Assembly: GCF_000734895.2 (NCBI RefSeq) | Contig: NZ_CP011382.1 | Span: 3,760,700-3,824,699 of the forward strand | Reading direction: 5' to 3' | Length of the DNA stretch: 64,000 nucleotides | Origin: Calothrix sp. 336/3 | Lineage (GTDB): Bacteria; Cyanobacteriota; Cyanobacteriia; Cyanobacteriales; Nostocaceae | In this document: piece by piece, positions 1 through 9,705 of the stretch | Layout of the letters: each line of letters begins with the position of its first letter | How positions within the stretch are numbered: position 1 is the first letter of the stretch | Notes under the pieces: model-generated | Told to the model about the DNA's origin: nothing | The model's database searches: none | Seen by the model: the letters and a program-made list of their open reading frames with translations, nothing else | Translations under genes and position numbers: made by a program

Positions 1-745
1 TTAGGCTAGCAGCACCAAGAAATTCGATGGCAAAATCGCGATCGCTGACTCCATCCAAACTATTTTTATAGACATCTGCAAACCCTAAAAGCTCTGCTGT
101 GTAGTGTCTATCAATAGGGAAAGTTGTTCCTGCTAATGCACCACAACCGAGGGGGGAAATATTCACCCGTTTGAGAACATCTCCTAAGCGTTCCCAATCA
201 CGCTGGGTCATTTCCAGATATGCTAGGAGGTGATGGGCTAAACTCACAGGTTGGGCACGCTGTAGGTGAGTGTAACCAGGTATAAAAGTTTCTAAATTAT
301 TCTCAGCAATCTTGAGTAAAACCTGCTGAAATTCCCGCAATTGTTGACGAATTTGTTGGATTTGGTCGCGTAAATAGAGTCTTGTATCTGTTCCCACTTG
401 GTCATTACGGGAACGAGCAGTGTGAAGTTTTTTACCTATATCCCCAATAATTTCGACTAGACGGTGTTCAACGGCAAAATGTACATCTTCTGCGTCAATA
501 CCAGGATTAAATTCACCTTGGCGGTATTCTTGGCGAATTTGTTCTAGTGCTGTAACTAATTTTTCTCCCTCTTGGGAGGATATGATGCCACATTTTGCCA
601 GCATCCGAGCATGGGCTTGGGAACCAGTCAAGTCATACTCAATTAATTGAATGTCAAAAGGAATACTCGCATTAAAAACGGCGATCGCCGGATGTAGGGA
701 TGTCTCAAAACGCTGGCTCCAAGTTTGTTGCTGCTGCTGTGTCAT
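1..745 (-). CDS. argH: Argininosuccinate lyase, N-terminal part (cut by window edge)
   Basis: ArgH cleaves argininosuccinate to arginine and fumarate, the last step of arginine synthesis in the cytoplasm. The gene reads leftward from an ATG whose complement is at 743-745, and about 248 of the roughly 460 residues usual for the family are inside the window. The translation begins [19 protein letters not shown], carries the family-typical [16 protein letters not shown] stretch near residue 115, and continues through [16 protein letters not shown] and [17 protein letters not shown]. The catalytic-loop signature GSSxMPxKxNP would lie beyond the left edge. Arginine is a building block of cyanophycin, whose synthesis genes lie about 9 kb away, but there is no operon link. 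The assignment is firm; only the end is missing. Confidence 0.95.
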   Translation of the reverse strand, partial: MTQQQQQTWSQRFETSLHPAIAVFNASIPFDIQLIEYDLTGSQAHARMLAKCGIISSQEGEKLVTALEQIRQEYRQGEFNPGIDAEDVHFAVEHRLVEIIGDIGKKLHTARSRNDQVGTDTRLYLRDQIQQIRQQLREFQQVLLKIAENNLETFIPGYTHLQRAQPVSLAHHLLAYLEMTQRDWERLGDVLKRVNISPLGCGALAGTTFPIDRHYTAELLGFADVYKNSLDGVSDRDFAIEFLGAASL

Positions 746-1313
746 ACAAAAGTCGGGAAATTTGGAAATAACAAAGTCAAGTCAGGAATCAGGTACGGGG
801 AGTAAACACCGAAGTAATACCTTTTTCCTTTTACCTTTGTACTTCTATTTCGCCCAATTTTAAAAAGATTGCCTCTGGCAAGTTTGGAGATTGACTTTGC
901 AAAGCTCTTGCTAGACTATACTTTTATGAAAATTTGTAAGTCAAATAATATACTATAATAATCCAGAGAAAAAACAGTGTATTGTTTTCTACACTCCCTG
1001 GTTCGCGTAAAACTTGGGTTAATTTTAAGCAACTGATTTTATATTACGTTTGCTGTTTAGTTATTTAATTTGCCTCTAAACTTCATTTGATTGTGCTTTC
1101 GCTACTTGAAGTTTTACCAGATGTTAGAGAAAAACTTAAAACCGCTCCTGGTTGACAAGAACGGTTGAGAACTGTTGCTAATGAATTGATCACAGAAATA
1201 GACAATCAGTCAGCTTGGGATATTTTTGTCCAGATTTTAAATCACAGTTAAAAACCCTTAATTTGCCACCAATGCGTCGTATATCGACTGAGAGGAAATT
1301 ATCTTGCCTGGTT
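746..1313. other. Intergenic region with a possible decayed ORF
   Basis: This 568-base stretch is AT-rich. On the plus strand from about 1063 to 1250 a reading frame gives KLHLIVLSLLEVLPDVREK, then LKTAPG, one TGA stop, then QERLRTVANELITEIDNQ and SAWDIFVQILNHS before TAA. The composition looks protein-like on both sides of the stop, which suggests a decayed small gene, but I recognise no family. Nothing else is evident. Confidence 0.25.
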
Positions 1314-1580
1314 TTAGCCGTAGCTGGTAAGATTTCTTACTAAGTAACCTAATCCTAAACCAATTAATAATGCCCAAACCTGACCAGTCTTAATAAAATT
1401 TGCCCAGGCTTTTTGCATTTGACCAATTATATTTGGGTCAGTAATATTTTGGGCTAGTAGGGTTCCATGGGTAGTAACATGGGATACATCGACAGCAGCC
1501 GCGTGGGTGGCGATCGCGGAAATTAGAATAGTTAAGACAAAGCTAACAGCAAATGCAGCCAGGATAAACCAACGTTTCAT
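1314..1580 (-). CDS. Small membrane or secreted hypothetical protein
   Basis: The product is 88 residues and I do not recognise it. Residues 5-28 form a hydrophobic segment ending in an Ala-rich stretch (AIATHAAA), which fits a signal peptide or first membrane helix. A second hydrophobic segment (VWALLIGLGLGYLVRNL) lies near the C-terminus at residues 68-84. The short middle part is polar and holds no recognisable catalytic motif. It follows larB on the same strand after 45 bases, so the two could be cotranscribed with the binding-protein gene further upstream. The intact frame and plausible start support a real gene; the function is unknown. Confidence 0.6.
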   Translation of the reverse strand: MKRWFILAAFAVSFVLTILISAIATHAAAVDVSHVTTHGTLLAQNITDPNIIGQMQKAWANFIKTGQVWALLIGLGLGYLVRNLTSYG

Positions 1581-1625
1581 AGGGAATTAATGATTTGAAT
1601 ACAATATGACATCTCCGTGATAGCC

Positions 1626-2414
1626 TCAAGTATCAAAGGATGCCATCCGCAATTTTGCTGCTGTTCGTAAAATCTGCCCTGCTAACATTGCCGCTCCAAA
1701 ACCATTGTCAATATTCACCACACCCACACCCACAGCACAGGAATTCAGCATAGTTAACAGGGGAGCTAAACCCCCAAAACTCGCACCATAACCGACACTC
1801 GTTGGTACGGCAATCACTGGACAATCAGCCAAACCCGCTACCACACTTGGTAAAGCTCCCTCCATTCCTGCCACCACAATCAGCACCGAGGCAGATGTAA
1901 TTACATGACGATTATTCAATAAACGGTGGATTCCTGCTACCCCCACATCCCACAGACGCTGCACCTCGAAACCACAAAGTTCGGCAGTGATGGCAGCTTC
2001 TTCAGCTACAGGTAAATCCGCAGTTCCCGCAGTTAAGATACCAATAATACCAGTCTGTCTCAGGGGAATTTCTGAAGGTACAAGGGCACAAATCCGAGCC
2101 ATTTCGTAATACTGCAAACCCCGAACTTTCGGCTGTAATTGACTATAAACTTGAGGTTCAATGCGTGTAGCCATGACTACGGAATTACGCTGACGCATCA
2201 CCTGCATAATCTGAGCAATTTGTTCTGGGGTTTTTCCCTGTCCCCAAATTACCTCCGGGAAACCAGTACGTAAAGCACGATGATGATCTATTTTGGCAAA
2301 TTCCCCCACAGGTTCATAGGCAAAATGCTTGAGTTCTGACAGGGCAATATCTGGAGTCATTTTGCCATCAGCAACTGCATCTAAGAGCGATCGCAGATTT
2401 TTCTCATCGGTCAT
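1626..2414 (-). CDS. larB: LarB, nickel-pincer nucleotide cofactor carboxylase
   Basis: LarB carboxylates and hydrolyses nicotinic acid adenine dinucleotide to pyridinium-3,5-biscarboxylic acid mononucleotide, the first step toward the nickel-pincer cofactor of lactate racemase-type enzymes. The 262-residue length is normal. The C-terminal half is the PurE/AIR-carboxylase-like domain: GIIGILTAGTADLPVAEEA near residue 122, VAGMEGALPSVVAGL near 181, and VIAVPTSVGYGASFGG near 200. The N-terminal region (LLDAVADGKMTPDIALSELK) is the usual helical extension. No larC or larE lies in the window, so partners must be elsewhere or the protein may serve another pathway. It sits 107 bases downstream of a peptide-type binding lipoprotein gene on the same strand. 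Confidence 0.88.
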   Translation of the reverse strand: MTDEKNLRSLLDAVADGKMTPDIALSELKHFAYEPVGEFAKIDHHRALRTGFPEVIWGQGKTPEQIAQIMQVMRQRNSVVMATRIEPQVYSQLQPKVRGLQYYEMARICALVPSEIPLRQTGIIGILTAGTADLPVAEEAAITAELCGFEVQRLWDVGVAGIHRLLNNRHVITSASVLIVVAGMEGALPSVVAGLADCPVIAVPTSVGYGASFGGLAPLLTMLNSCAVGVGVVNIDNGFGAAMLAGQILRTAAKLRMASFDT

Positions 2415-2521
2415 GGGTGAAAAATATCATAGGTCATCACATTTATTATCATGTTCTGTACCGAGAATGGGGAATAGGAGACAGGTAATAGAAAAACACC
2501 ATCATCCATACCCCCCATTAC

Positions 2522-4315
2522 CTATTGAGAAATCTTCAATTCGTAGAGATTCCAGAAGGGACCACCCAGGGCAGTATACTTAATTCCGGTAAAGCGATCG
2601 CGCACTGCTTGTAAATCTAATCTTTCTACCAAGTGAATAAAGGGTAGTTGCTCGGAAGCAATACGTTGGTACTCGTAGTAATATTCCTTGCGTTTATTTT
2701 CGTCTACTTCCAGGGCACCCTTGACATACAGTTGATCAATTTGTTTTTCCCAGTCGGCAACTTTCCAACCAATCATCGGTGGATCACCAGGTTGGGGACC
2801 TAAATTAAATGCATGGGAAGCACCATTAATTCTCCAGATATTACTCGCACCATGGGGTTCAATCCCACCACCAGCAAACCCACCGATATAGCAATCCCAA
2901 TTTTGCGAGATTTTCAGCTTTTCCAAGTAGGCATTAAAACTGAGAATTTGTAAATCTACCTGCATTCCCAATTTTCCTAAATCTTGGCGGATTTGCGCTG
3001 CCATATCACCCCGCGCTTTGCGTTCTGCATTCGTCAGCAAGGTAAAGCGTACACGGTTGCCATCCTCATCTAGAAGCTGGTTTTTTTCGTTATATTTAAA
3101 CCCTGCCCCTAAAAGTAATTTCTTGGCTTTTTCTGGGTCGTAATTATAGACTTTCAAGCCTTTTTCTGGGGGAAGAAAATAGGGACTTTTCACATAGACA
3201 AAGGAATTTTGCAACTCACCCAGTCCGCGAAAAGCGTTAGTTTTCATAGTTTCGCGGTCAATAGCATAAGCTACAGCTTGACGAAATTCCTTTTTATTAA
3301 ACCAACGGGATTTTATCGGATCGACAAAATGTTCACCTTTGGGATTTTTGGCTTGATTGAGGTTAAAAGCAATAAAAGTAGTACCCGTATCAGGACCACC
3401 ATTATAAATTTGGAAGCGCGATCGCTTCTCTTCTTTCTTGAGTAAACTAAACCCTTCTGGTGGAACCTCTAAACTATCTAACTTCCCTGTCCGAAAACTA
3501 ATTAACTGGTTATCGGTAGATTCAATAATTTGGTAAATAATCCGCTCAATATAGGGTTGGGGTTTACCTTGAGCGTCTTTACGCCAATAGTAGGGGTTTC
3601 GCTTGAGAATTACCCTTTGACTAGGAATATAACTTTCCATGACGTAGGGACCATTTCCCACAATGTCCTGGGGATTAGTTCCCGTTGTCCACATGGTTAA
3701 AAATTTCAGATTACCCTTAGCATCCTGGGTACGGACAGATTCCTGAAGAATGTGAGCAGGTAAAATTTCAATCCCACCTACCAACTGCAAAAAAGGTGCA
3801 AAGGGTTCGGGTACGGTGAATTCTACCTGGCGATCGCTGATTTTTTTTACCTTCGGCAGTTGTCCACTTTCCCCGACCTTGAGAGCATCTTTTGTAGGAG
3901 TAGGAACTTTAGGGTTCAGGTAAATTTCATTGTAAGTAAATACCACATCATCAGCAGTCAAAGGTTTACCATCTGACCACTTCAAACCCTCGCGTAAATT
4001 AATTACGATGCGCTGTCCATTGTCTGAGACTTTCCAAGATTCGGCTAAACTCGGTTCCAGCTTAGTTGTCAGAGGATTGGTGGAAATTAAAGAATCATAG
4101 AGAAAACCAAAGACGCTGTACGCAGACTCATTCAACGCAGGGTTAAAGGTGGAAGGTTCCCCTAAAGAAGCAACCACCATCTGAGGTACTTGAGCTGCCA
4201 CAGTCTTAAATTTCGCCGGATTACAAGCTGTAATTACCAATGCTGTAATCATTGCCAGAACTACTGGTAAGCGAAAACGCCAAATTGTCGGGAAGATGCG
4301 GAAAAATTTCGTCAT
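2522..4315 (-). CDS. ABC transporter substrate-binding lipoprotein (oligopeptide/dipeptide type)
   Basis: The product is 597 residues of the SBP_bac_5 (DppA/OppA) family. The N-terminus has a positively charged start, a hydrophobic core and a lipobox (VITAC, Cys31), so it should be lipid-anchored on the periplasmic side of the inner membrane. Family landmarks follow: PSTFNPALNESAYS near residue 55, LEPSLAESWKVSDNGQ near 85, FNLREGLKWSDGKPLTADDVVFTY-type text near 107-130, and a late FRQAVAYAIDRETM segment. The binding pocket cannot be read from sequence, so the substrate could be a peptide or another compound. No permease or ATPase gene is adjacent; in cyanobacteria these components are often scattered. 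Confidence 0.88.
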   Translation of the reverse strand: MTKFFRIFPTIWRFRLPVVLAMITALVITACNPAKFKTVAAQVPQMVVASLGEPSTFNPALNESAYSVFGFLYDSLISTNPLTTKLEPSLAESWKVSDNGQRIVINLREGLKWSDGKPLTADDVVFTYNEIYLNPKVPTPTKDALKVGESGQLPKVKKISDRQVEFTVPEPFAPFLQLVGGIEILPAHILQESVRTQDAKGNLKFLTMWTTGTNPQDIVGNGPYVMESYIPSQRVILKRNPYYWRKDAQGKPQPYIERIIYQIIESTDNQLISFRTGKLDSLEVPPEGFSLLKKEEKRSRFQIYNGGPDTGTTFIAFNLNQAKNPKGEHFVDPIKSRWFNKKEFRQAVAYAIDRETMKTNAFRGLGELQNSFVYVKSPYFLPPEKGLKVYNYDPEKAKKLLLGAGFKYNEKNQLLDEDGNRVRFTLLTNAERKARGDMAAQIRQDLGKLGMQVDLQILSFNAYLEKLKISQNWDCYIGGFAGGGIEPHGASNIWRINGASHAFNLGPQPGDPPMIGWKVADWEKQIDQLYVKGALEVDENKRKEYYYEYQRIASEQLPFIHLVERLDLQAVRDRFTGIKYTALGGPFWNLYELKISQ

Positions 4316-4656
4316 TATACGTAAATAACTGAATAAAACTGAGTCTCAGTGAGATTGCTCATCATTTTACTCTCACCTCACAGTATCACCCACATCCTAT
4401 CCGCATAATCCTAGACTTTCTCAACCCTATAAAAAATCTTGCCAATAGAGAAAAATAGGACAGGAGAATTGCTTTCTCATCATGCTATTATTTCGACCAA
4501 ACCTGTAGATAGTCAGACCTTACATACCAAAATAATCCCTGAATAGGGACTGCAAATGGGAACCAAAATCTTGATATCTCATGGTGAATAGGTCAGTTTT
4601 AATAGTTTTTCTTTCATTTTGGGGCATTATTTCAATATATCTTGAGAATTCTTACT
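4316..4656. other. Divergent intergenic region
   Basis: This 341-base AT-rich spacer lies between two divergently transcribed genes and should hold promoters for both. I see no clear operator, repeat or small gene. Confidence 0.4.
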
Positions 4657-5202
4657 ATGAAGAAAATTTTTGATATAAGCTTACGAGAACTAATTATTGA
4701 TACTACCGCCAATATTTCCGATAAATACCTGGTACAACTTCTACTGGCAACCTTTGATAGATATAATTATCATCTCGAAATAGCGAAAAATAATCATAAA
4801 TTTTTTAGAAACTCTAATTATTTTTTCTCTTTCTTAATTCCCGTCTATTCTGCATTCTTTACCTATATTGTCAGTAATGACTTAATTATATCTAAGACAA
4901 TTTTAGGAGTTTTGGGACTCATTTTAACGATTATGACCATCGTCGTATCGATACTAAAACCCTATGAAAGATGTATTGCCGCAGCAGAGGTGCTGATTGT
5001 TCTCAGTGATTGGAAAACTGATCTGATTGTAAATTTGGGAAATGTTGAGTTGGAGGTAGATACAAATCACAAGCGGCAAGCACTTTATGAACTTTTACAG
5101 AGAAAAGATAAAGAGATTTCCCAAGTGGGAGAGGCAATGATGGAAAATTTAATACCCAAATGTATCAATGTTCAAGGAAAGACAGATAAAGACAAAAGTT
5201 AA
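4657..5202 (+). CDS. Two-TM SLATT-like membrane protein
   Basis: The likely start is the ATG at 4657, not the upstream in-frame TTG; the product is then 181 residues. Two adjacent hydrophobic helices (FFSFLIPVYSAFFTYIV and TILGVLGLILTIMTIVVSIL) sit in the middle. They are flanked by an N-terminal helical region with DRYNYHLEIAKNNHKFFRNS and a charged C-terminal region (ELLQRKDKEISQVGEAMMEN). This layout resembles the SLATT / DUF4231 families of two-helix membrane proteins, which are often effectors tied to nucleotide-signal defence systems. No nucleotidyltransferase or SLOG gene is adjacent here, so it may be an orphan. The resemblance is by architecture, not by a diagnostic motif. Confidence 0.55.
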   Translation: MKKIFDISLRELIIDTTANISDKYLVQLLLATFDRYNYHLEIAKNNHKFFRNSNYFFSFLIPVYSAFFTYIVSNDLIISKTILGVLGLILTIMTIVVSILKPYERCIAAAEVLIVLSDWKTDLIVNLGNVELEVDTNHKRQALYELLQRKDKEISQVGEAMMENLIPKCINVQGKTDKDKS

Positions 5203-5450
5203 TAATTTTCTAGAAATCTGAGTCAAAAATCTATGAATTGGGGGCGATCGCCATGGGAATAAGCAGAATTCCAATTTGACAGAACCCCCACGATGAATCA
5301 AATCAACTACTAAAAGTGATAACTAAGCTGATGTGCAGCTAAATTGTATAAATGGAGAATATCAAATTATTCTAGTGCGGGCATCCCTTCACTTCGTTCG
5401 AGGGTAGTTTTGCCTGTTTCTAATATACAAATTAAATGTGCTACAGCTTA

Positions 5451-6536
5451 CTAGCCGCAATTACAAAGCTCTATCAGTTCCCTAGCAACAATATGGGGTG
5501 CAAACTTTTCTGCCACATATTGACTAGATAACCAACCCCGTTTTAAAGTTTCCTCTGGAGACTCGATACAGAATTTCAAACAATTTGCTAATTCTCTAAT
5601 ATCACCATTTTTAAAAGATAAACTATGGGGTCCTCCCACCTCTGGTAATCCTCCCATCTGAGAAACAATCGTACAGGTTTGTACACTACTAGCTTCTAAA
5701 ACAGTATAGGGTGCTGGGTCTTGCCAACGAGAAGGAGCAACTAAAGCCAAAGCATTTTTTACATGATTTAGGACTTCTGTATGGGGTAATTTACCTAGAA
5801 ACTGCACATAATCATTTATTTCTAAACTTTGAGCCAGTTGTTTTAACTCACCGGCTTGGGGACCATCTCCAATAATCACTAATTGAAATTTTTTTTGTTC
5901 TTCATTAAGAAGTTTCACCGCTTTTAATAAAATATCTACACCTTTGTCAGCATCTAATCTCCCAACAAAAATCAACTTTTTCTCTTCAGATAGATGCTCT
6001 AGATTTTTGGGCTGTTGATATTCGGAAATATCTATAGGATTATAAATAGTTTTGACTAACCAAGGAAAAGAACAGGACTCTCCTAAAAAATTACTACACG
6101 CTGTATGAGAGTCAGCTAAAAATGCCGTCCCAATCCGAGTTAATAAACGAGCCAGCTTGACCAAAGCAAAAAACTTCCACTTCCAAGGATAATTGGCTGG
6201 AGGATAGATTGTTTTTAATTCTTGTTTAAATCTTTCTCCAAATGTCTTTGGCTCATACTTGCTGTGGGTACAAAAATATAAGGGAAAATGGTATTTAATA
6301 ATAATTTTTTTGCCAAATAACTTACATAACAAAGCAAATCCTAAATCATTAGAATTCATGTGGACAATATCTGACCAGAAAATACCTGCAATCCATTGCC
6401 ATAAATTATCCTGTCTCGTAGAGATTGTTTGAACTTGAATATTAGCTTTTTCCAACTCTGGAATGACAGCATGAACATAGGTGAGAACACCACTAATCTC
6501 ATGGCTGTAATGACGATGCTGAATTAAAAGTTTCAT
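5451..6536 (-). CDS. Glycosyltransferase family 4
   Basis: The 361-residue product has the GT-B layout of GT4 retaining glycosyltransferases. The N-terminus (HRHYSHEISGVLTYVHAVIP) carries the acceptor-side loop. The C-terminal nucleotide-sugar domain begins near residue 185 with KLIFVGRLDADKGVDILLKA, and continues with LVIIGDGPQAGELKQLA, QFLGKLPHTEV, and ALVAPSRWQDPAPYTVLEAS, which carries the family's conserved glutamate. It acts at the cytoplasmic face of the membrane, probably in polysaccharide or glycolipid assembly; donor and acceptor cannot be told. It starts 98 bases downstream of ispF on the same strand, which could allow read-through. Confidence 0.88.
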   Translation of the reverse strand: MKLLIQHRHYSHEISGVLTYVHAVIPELEKANIQVQTISTRQDNLWQWIAGIFWSDIVHMNSNDLGFALLCKLFGKKIIIKYHFPLYFCTHSKYEPKTFGERFKQELKTIYPPANYPWKWKFFALVKLARLLTRIGTAFLADSHTACSNFLGESCSFPWLVKTIYNPIDISEYQQPKNLEHLSEEKKLIFVGRLDADKGVDILLKAVKLLNEEQKKFQLVIIGDGPQAGELKQLAQSLEINDYVQFLGKLPHTEVLNHVKNALALVAPSRWQDPAPYTVLEASSVQTCTIVSQMGGLPEVGGPHSLSFKNGDIRELANCLKFCIESPEETLKRGWLSSQYVAEKFAPHIVARELIELCNCG

Positions 6537-6634
6537 AAAATAAATGATTCTATCGATTTACTTTTCAGTATTCCCCAGCGATCGCCAAAAAGCACAATTC
6601 ACTCTCACCTATGGAAATTGAAAATTACCTACCC

Positions 6635-7126
6635 CTATGCATTGCTCACCCCACTCAATAAGACAACTGCATAGGCACAAATACCTTCTTCCCGTCCAGT
6701 TGGTCCCAATTTTTCATTAGTCGTAGCTTTGACACCGACTTGATTAGGTTCTAATTGCAACACACCTGCAATTTTTGCCCGCATTTGATGAATATGGGGT
6801 TTCAGTTTTGGACGTTCTGCCACTACTACCGAGTCAATATTACTTACCTGCCATCCCTGCTCTTGAATCAGTTGATGGACTTGCTGCAATAACACCAGGC
6901 TATCAGCCCCTGCCCACTTATCGTCGGTAGGAGGAAAATAATGCCCAATATCACCTAGGGATAAGGCTCCTAGCATAGCGTCCATAATCGCATGGGTCAG
7001 GACATCCGCATCACTATGTCCCAGTAAACCCAGGGTATGGGGAATATTTACACCACCCAAAATCAGAGGGCGATCGCTCACCAAACGGTGCATATCATAG
7101 CCATTACCAATACGAATATTCATCAT
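6635..7126 (-). CDS. ispF: 2-C-methyl-D-erythritol 2,4-cyclodiphosphate synthase
   Basis: IspF makes the cyclic diphosphate intermediate of the MEP pathway that supplies isoprenoids for chlorophyll, carotenoids and quinones. The 163-residue length is typical. Zinc ligands are visible in GNGYDMHRL (Asp and His near residues 11-13) and in [17 protein letters not shown] (His near 37). The C-terminal signature [21 protein letters not shown] closes the active site and the trimer cavity. It lies 43 bases after trmD on the same strand, so a trmD-ispF transcript is likely. All expected residues are present. Confidence 0.96.
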   Translation of the reverse strand: MMNIRIGNGYDMHRLVSDRPLILGGVNIPHTLGLLGHSDADVLTHAIMDAMLGALSLGDIGHYFPPTDDKWAGADSLVLLQQVHQLIQEQGWQVSNIDSVVVAERPKLKPHIHQMRAKIAGVLQLEPNQVGVKATTNEKLGPTGREEGICAYAVVLLSGVSNA

Positions 7127-7169
7127 CTGCTAATTATCTAGATTTGAGACTTGAAGTACCTTGTGTGAA

Positions 7170-7877
7170 TCAATGCTCCCCTTCCCTGCGCTTCATCTCC
7201 TCCCAAGCTTTGAGCATATCCGGACGACGGCGACGGGTACGTTCCAATTGCTGTTGAAAACGCCACTTGGCAATTTCAGCATGATTCCCTGAAAGCAAAA
7301 CATCAGGAACTTTCCAACCACGAAAGTTGGCAGGGCGAGTATATTGGGGATAGTCCAACAGTCCAGCTTCAAAACTTTCCGACTGTAAAGACTCGACTTT
7401 CCCAACAGTCCCAGGTAAAAGACGCACCACTCCGTTGATTAAAGCCATTGCCGGAATTTCACCTCCGGTTAAAATAAAATCACCGAGGGAAACTTCACGA
7501 GTGACTAAATTTAGTACTCGGTCGTCCACACCTTCGTAATGACCACAAATTACAACCAGTTGGTCAAAATCAGTCGCTAATTCTCGTAGCAGGGGTTGAT
7601 CCATGGTTTGTCCTTGGGGACTCATGAGAATCACTTCCCTACGCGGCAAATCCGTTAAGGACTCCACTGCCGCAAAAATGGGTTCTGGCTTCATCAGCAT
7701 ACCCACACCCCCTCCATAAGGCTCATCATCGACTTTACGGTGTTTGTCTGTGGTAAAGTCGCGGGGATTCACCAAATTGACTTGAGCTATTTGCTTGGCT
7801 AGAGCTTTACCTAGTAAGCCAGAGTTCAAGACGGAGGCAAAACAATCAGGAAACAGCGTAACTATATCAAAGCGCAC
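7170..7877 (-). CDS. trmD: tRNA (guanine37-N1)-methyltransferase
   Basis: TrmD methylates G37 next to the anticodon of tRNAs reading CNN codons and so prevents frameshifting. The 235-residue product has the SPOUT trefoil-knot motifs: VILMSPQGQTMDQPLL near residue 82, VVICGHYEGVDDRVL near 108, and SLGDFILTGGEIPAMALING near 130. The start MRFDIVTLFPDCF is the family's usual N-terminus. It is upstream of ispF in the same direction. No rimM or rplS neighbour is present, unlike the common proteobacterial operon. Confidence 0.96.
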   Translation of the reverse strand: MRFDIVTLFPDCFASVLNSGLLGKALAKQIAQVNLVNPRDFTTDKHRKVDDEPYGGGVGMLMKPEPIFAAVESLTDLPRREVILMSPQGQTMDQPLLRELATDFDQLVVICGHYEGVDDRVLNLVTREVSLGDFILTGGEIPAMALINGVVRLLPGTVGKVESLQSESFEAGLLDYPQYTRPANFRGWKVPDVLLSGNHAEIAKWRFQQQLERTRRRRPDMLKAWEEMKRREGEH

Positions 7878-8411
7878 AGTAATTCGTATTGAAAGACACT
7901 ATTCTTTGAGATTGGAGTCTTTTATCTCGCGGTCAGGAGAATGGTGTGATACACACATTCCGCCCCGCAAAGGTATCCAAAAGTACCGAAAATATTAGAT
8001 TTCCTGTGGAATCCCAAGTTTTTCTAGTTACTTAATTTATGTTTAAATATTGTCACATCTCCATTTAAATTAATAATCTCACTAAGTTAACAACTTCCAG
8101 GATGCATCAAGCTAGCCCTAGAAAAAAGTGTACAAAGACTTGCTTCTTTCACCCTTACCGTCTTGGAGGCGATCGCCCCCAAGCCCTATTTTGCCAGTCT
8201 GACAACCTAGAACAGGTAAATTCCCAAACACAAACTCGCAAAAACGGTAATAGACATAGGGTTGATGCATCTGTTGCGATTAGCAATGTCCTTTGTCAAA
8301 GGTAAGACGCGAGAATAATTGAGGCTAAAACGGCAATCAAGTAACAGAGTCTCTGCTCGCTTTTTGCCTACCTTGTTAAATTCACCTGAAGTTGTTGACA
8401 GGAGAAACACA
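7878..8411. other. Divergent intergenic region upstream of cphB
   Basis: This 534-base stretch separates leftward trmD from rightward cphB. It contains a HIP1 palindrome near 8169. A frame open from 8319 into cphB lacks coding character before 8412, and I take it as leader. I see no conserved regulator site or small gene. Confidence 0.4.
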
Positions 8412-9275
8412 ATGCCGGAATTAAAAGCTAAATCGCTGGAAATGAGGACACCCCAAGCCACTAAAACTGCTGTTCTAGTCATCGGTGGTGCAGAAGATAA
8501 AGTTCATGGACGAGAAATCCTCCGAACTTTTTTTGCACGCGCTGGTGGTAGTGATGCCCATATCGCTATTATCCCCTCTGCCTCCCGCGAACCATCGATT
8601 ATTGGCGGTCGCTATATTCGAATTTTTGAAGATATGGGGGCAAAGAAAGTCGAGCTTTTGGACATTCGGGAACGGGAGCAGTGCGAGTATCGTGATTATC
8701 AAACTTCCCTAGAAGCCTGTTCTGGGGTTTTTTTGACGGGAGGCGACCAGTTACGTCTGTGCGGTGTTTTATCAGACACCCCAGCGATGGAAATCATTAG
8801 ACAGCGAGTCAGGATGGGGCAACTGACTCTTGCTGGAACTAGTGCTGGAGCCGCAGTCATGGGTCATCACATGATTGCAGGTGGGGGAAGCGGTGAATCC
8901 CCCAATCGTTCCCTGGTGGACATGGCAACGGGCTTAGGATTAATCCCAGAGGTGGTTGTTGACCAACATTTCAGCAATCGCAATCGGATGGGGCGCTTAA
9001 TTAGTGCTATTTCCTCTCACCCTGACCGGATAGGAATTGGTATTGATGAAGACACCTGTGCTATGTTTGAGCGCGACGGTTGGTTACAAGTTATGGGTAA
9101 AGGCAGTGTGACTATTGTCGATCCCACGGAAGTTACCCACACCAATGAACCCCACGTTGGTGCTACCGAACCCCTGACAATTCATAATTTACGCCTGCAT
9201 ATTCTTAGCCATGGCGATCGCTTTCACCTCTACCAACGTACTGTTCTACCTGCCGTATACAGAATATCCAGCTAG
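8412..9275 (+). CDS. cphB: Cyanophycinase
   Basis: CphB is a serine exopeptidase that releases beta-Asp-Arg dipeptides from cyanophycin, the nitrogen-reserve polymer of cyanobacteria. I place the start at the ATG at 8412, preceded by CAGGAGAAACACA; the product is then 287 residues, close to known cyanophycinases. The nucleophile elbow GTSAGAAVMG places Ser at residue 144. Other family text is VLVIGGAEDKVHGREIL near 21, SGVFLTGGDQLRL near 104, and VDQHFSNRNRMGRL near 180. The gene is directly upstream of cphA on the same strand with a 430-base gap, the common cphB-cphA order. It supplies the mobilising enzyme to the synthesis enzyme next door. Confidence 0.96.
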   Translation: MPELKAKSLEMRTPQATKTAVLVIGGAEDKVHGREILRTFFARAGGSDAHIAIIPSASREPSIIGGRYIRIFEDMGAKKVELLDIREREQCEYRDYQTSLEACSGVFLTGGDQLRLCGVLSDTPAMEIIRQRVRMGQLTLAGTSAGAAVMGHHMIAGGGSGESPNRSLVDMATGLGLIPEVVVDQHFSNRNRMGRLISAISSHPDRIGIGIDEDTCAMFERDGWLQVMGKGSVTIVDPTEVTHTNEPHVGATEPLTIHNLRLHILSHGDRFHLYQRTVLPAVYRISS

Positions 9276-9705
9276 ATGAGTAGATTGACGGATATTGAGA
9301 AGTATCTATTTATTTTTGATATTTTTGACCAACCACACATCCGTTAGGTCATAAATCCCAAATTCTACTATTTGATACCCAGTACTACTGTGCAATTAAT
9401 CCAAAAATATCCCACAATCAGCACAGCCAAGGGGAAGTAGCAAAAGCTGGAGAAGCACAAAAACACTATGCTTTTCCCAATCAAAGTTCCCCAGCCTAGT
9501 AGTTATCAAATCTCAAATCCACTCTAATTTGCTGACGGTAAAAGTATATTAGGTTACACTAAATTGTCCAGCCCTTGCGACATTGCTGCAAGAAAGTGAG
9601 AATAATACGATGTAAGAGCAAAAAACTGTTTACTATGAACAGTGAAGCGGTCAATTCCAGTAAGAAACTAGAATTTTGGTTCCGAATCTCCATCTACCTA
9701 TTCCC
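9276..9705. other. cphB-cphA intergenic region
   Basis: This 430-base spacer between two same-strand cyanophycin genes carries an NtcA-type site (reported separately) and a TAATAC-like -10 candidate near 9603. The length and content suggest cphA has its own promoter besides any read-through from cphB. Confidence 0.5.
9544..9557 (+). promoter_or_regulatory. Candidate NtcA binding site upstream of cphA
   Basis: The sequence GTATATTAGGTTAC is a perfect match to the NtcA consensus GTA-N8-TAC. It lies 149 bases before the cphA start. NtcA is the cyanobacterial nitrogen-control activator and is known to act on cyanophycin genes in Anabaena. A TAATAC-like hexamer about 46 bases downstream could be the -10 element; that distance is longer than in classical class II NtcA promoters (about 22 bases). 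Confidence 0.5.

Noticed and set aside
8319..8411. N-terminal extension of cyanophycinase
   Set aside because: The 31 extra codons have no family support and the ATG at 8412 has a good ribosome-binding site.
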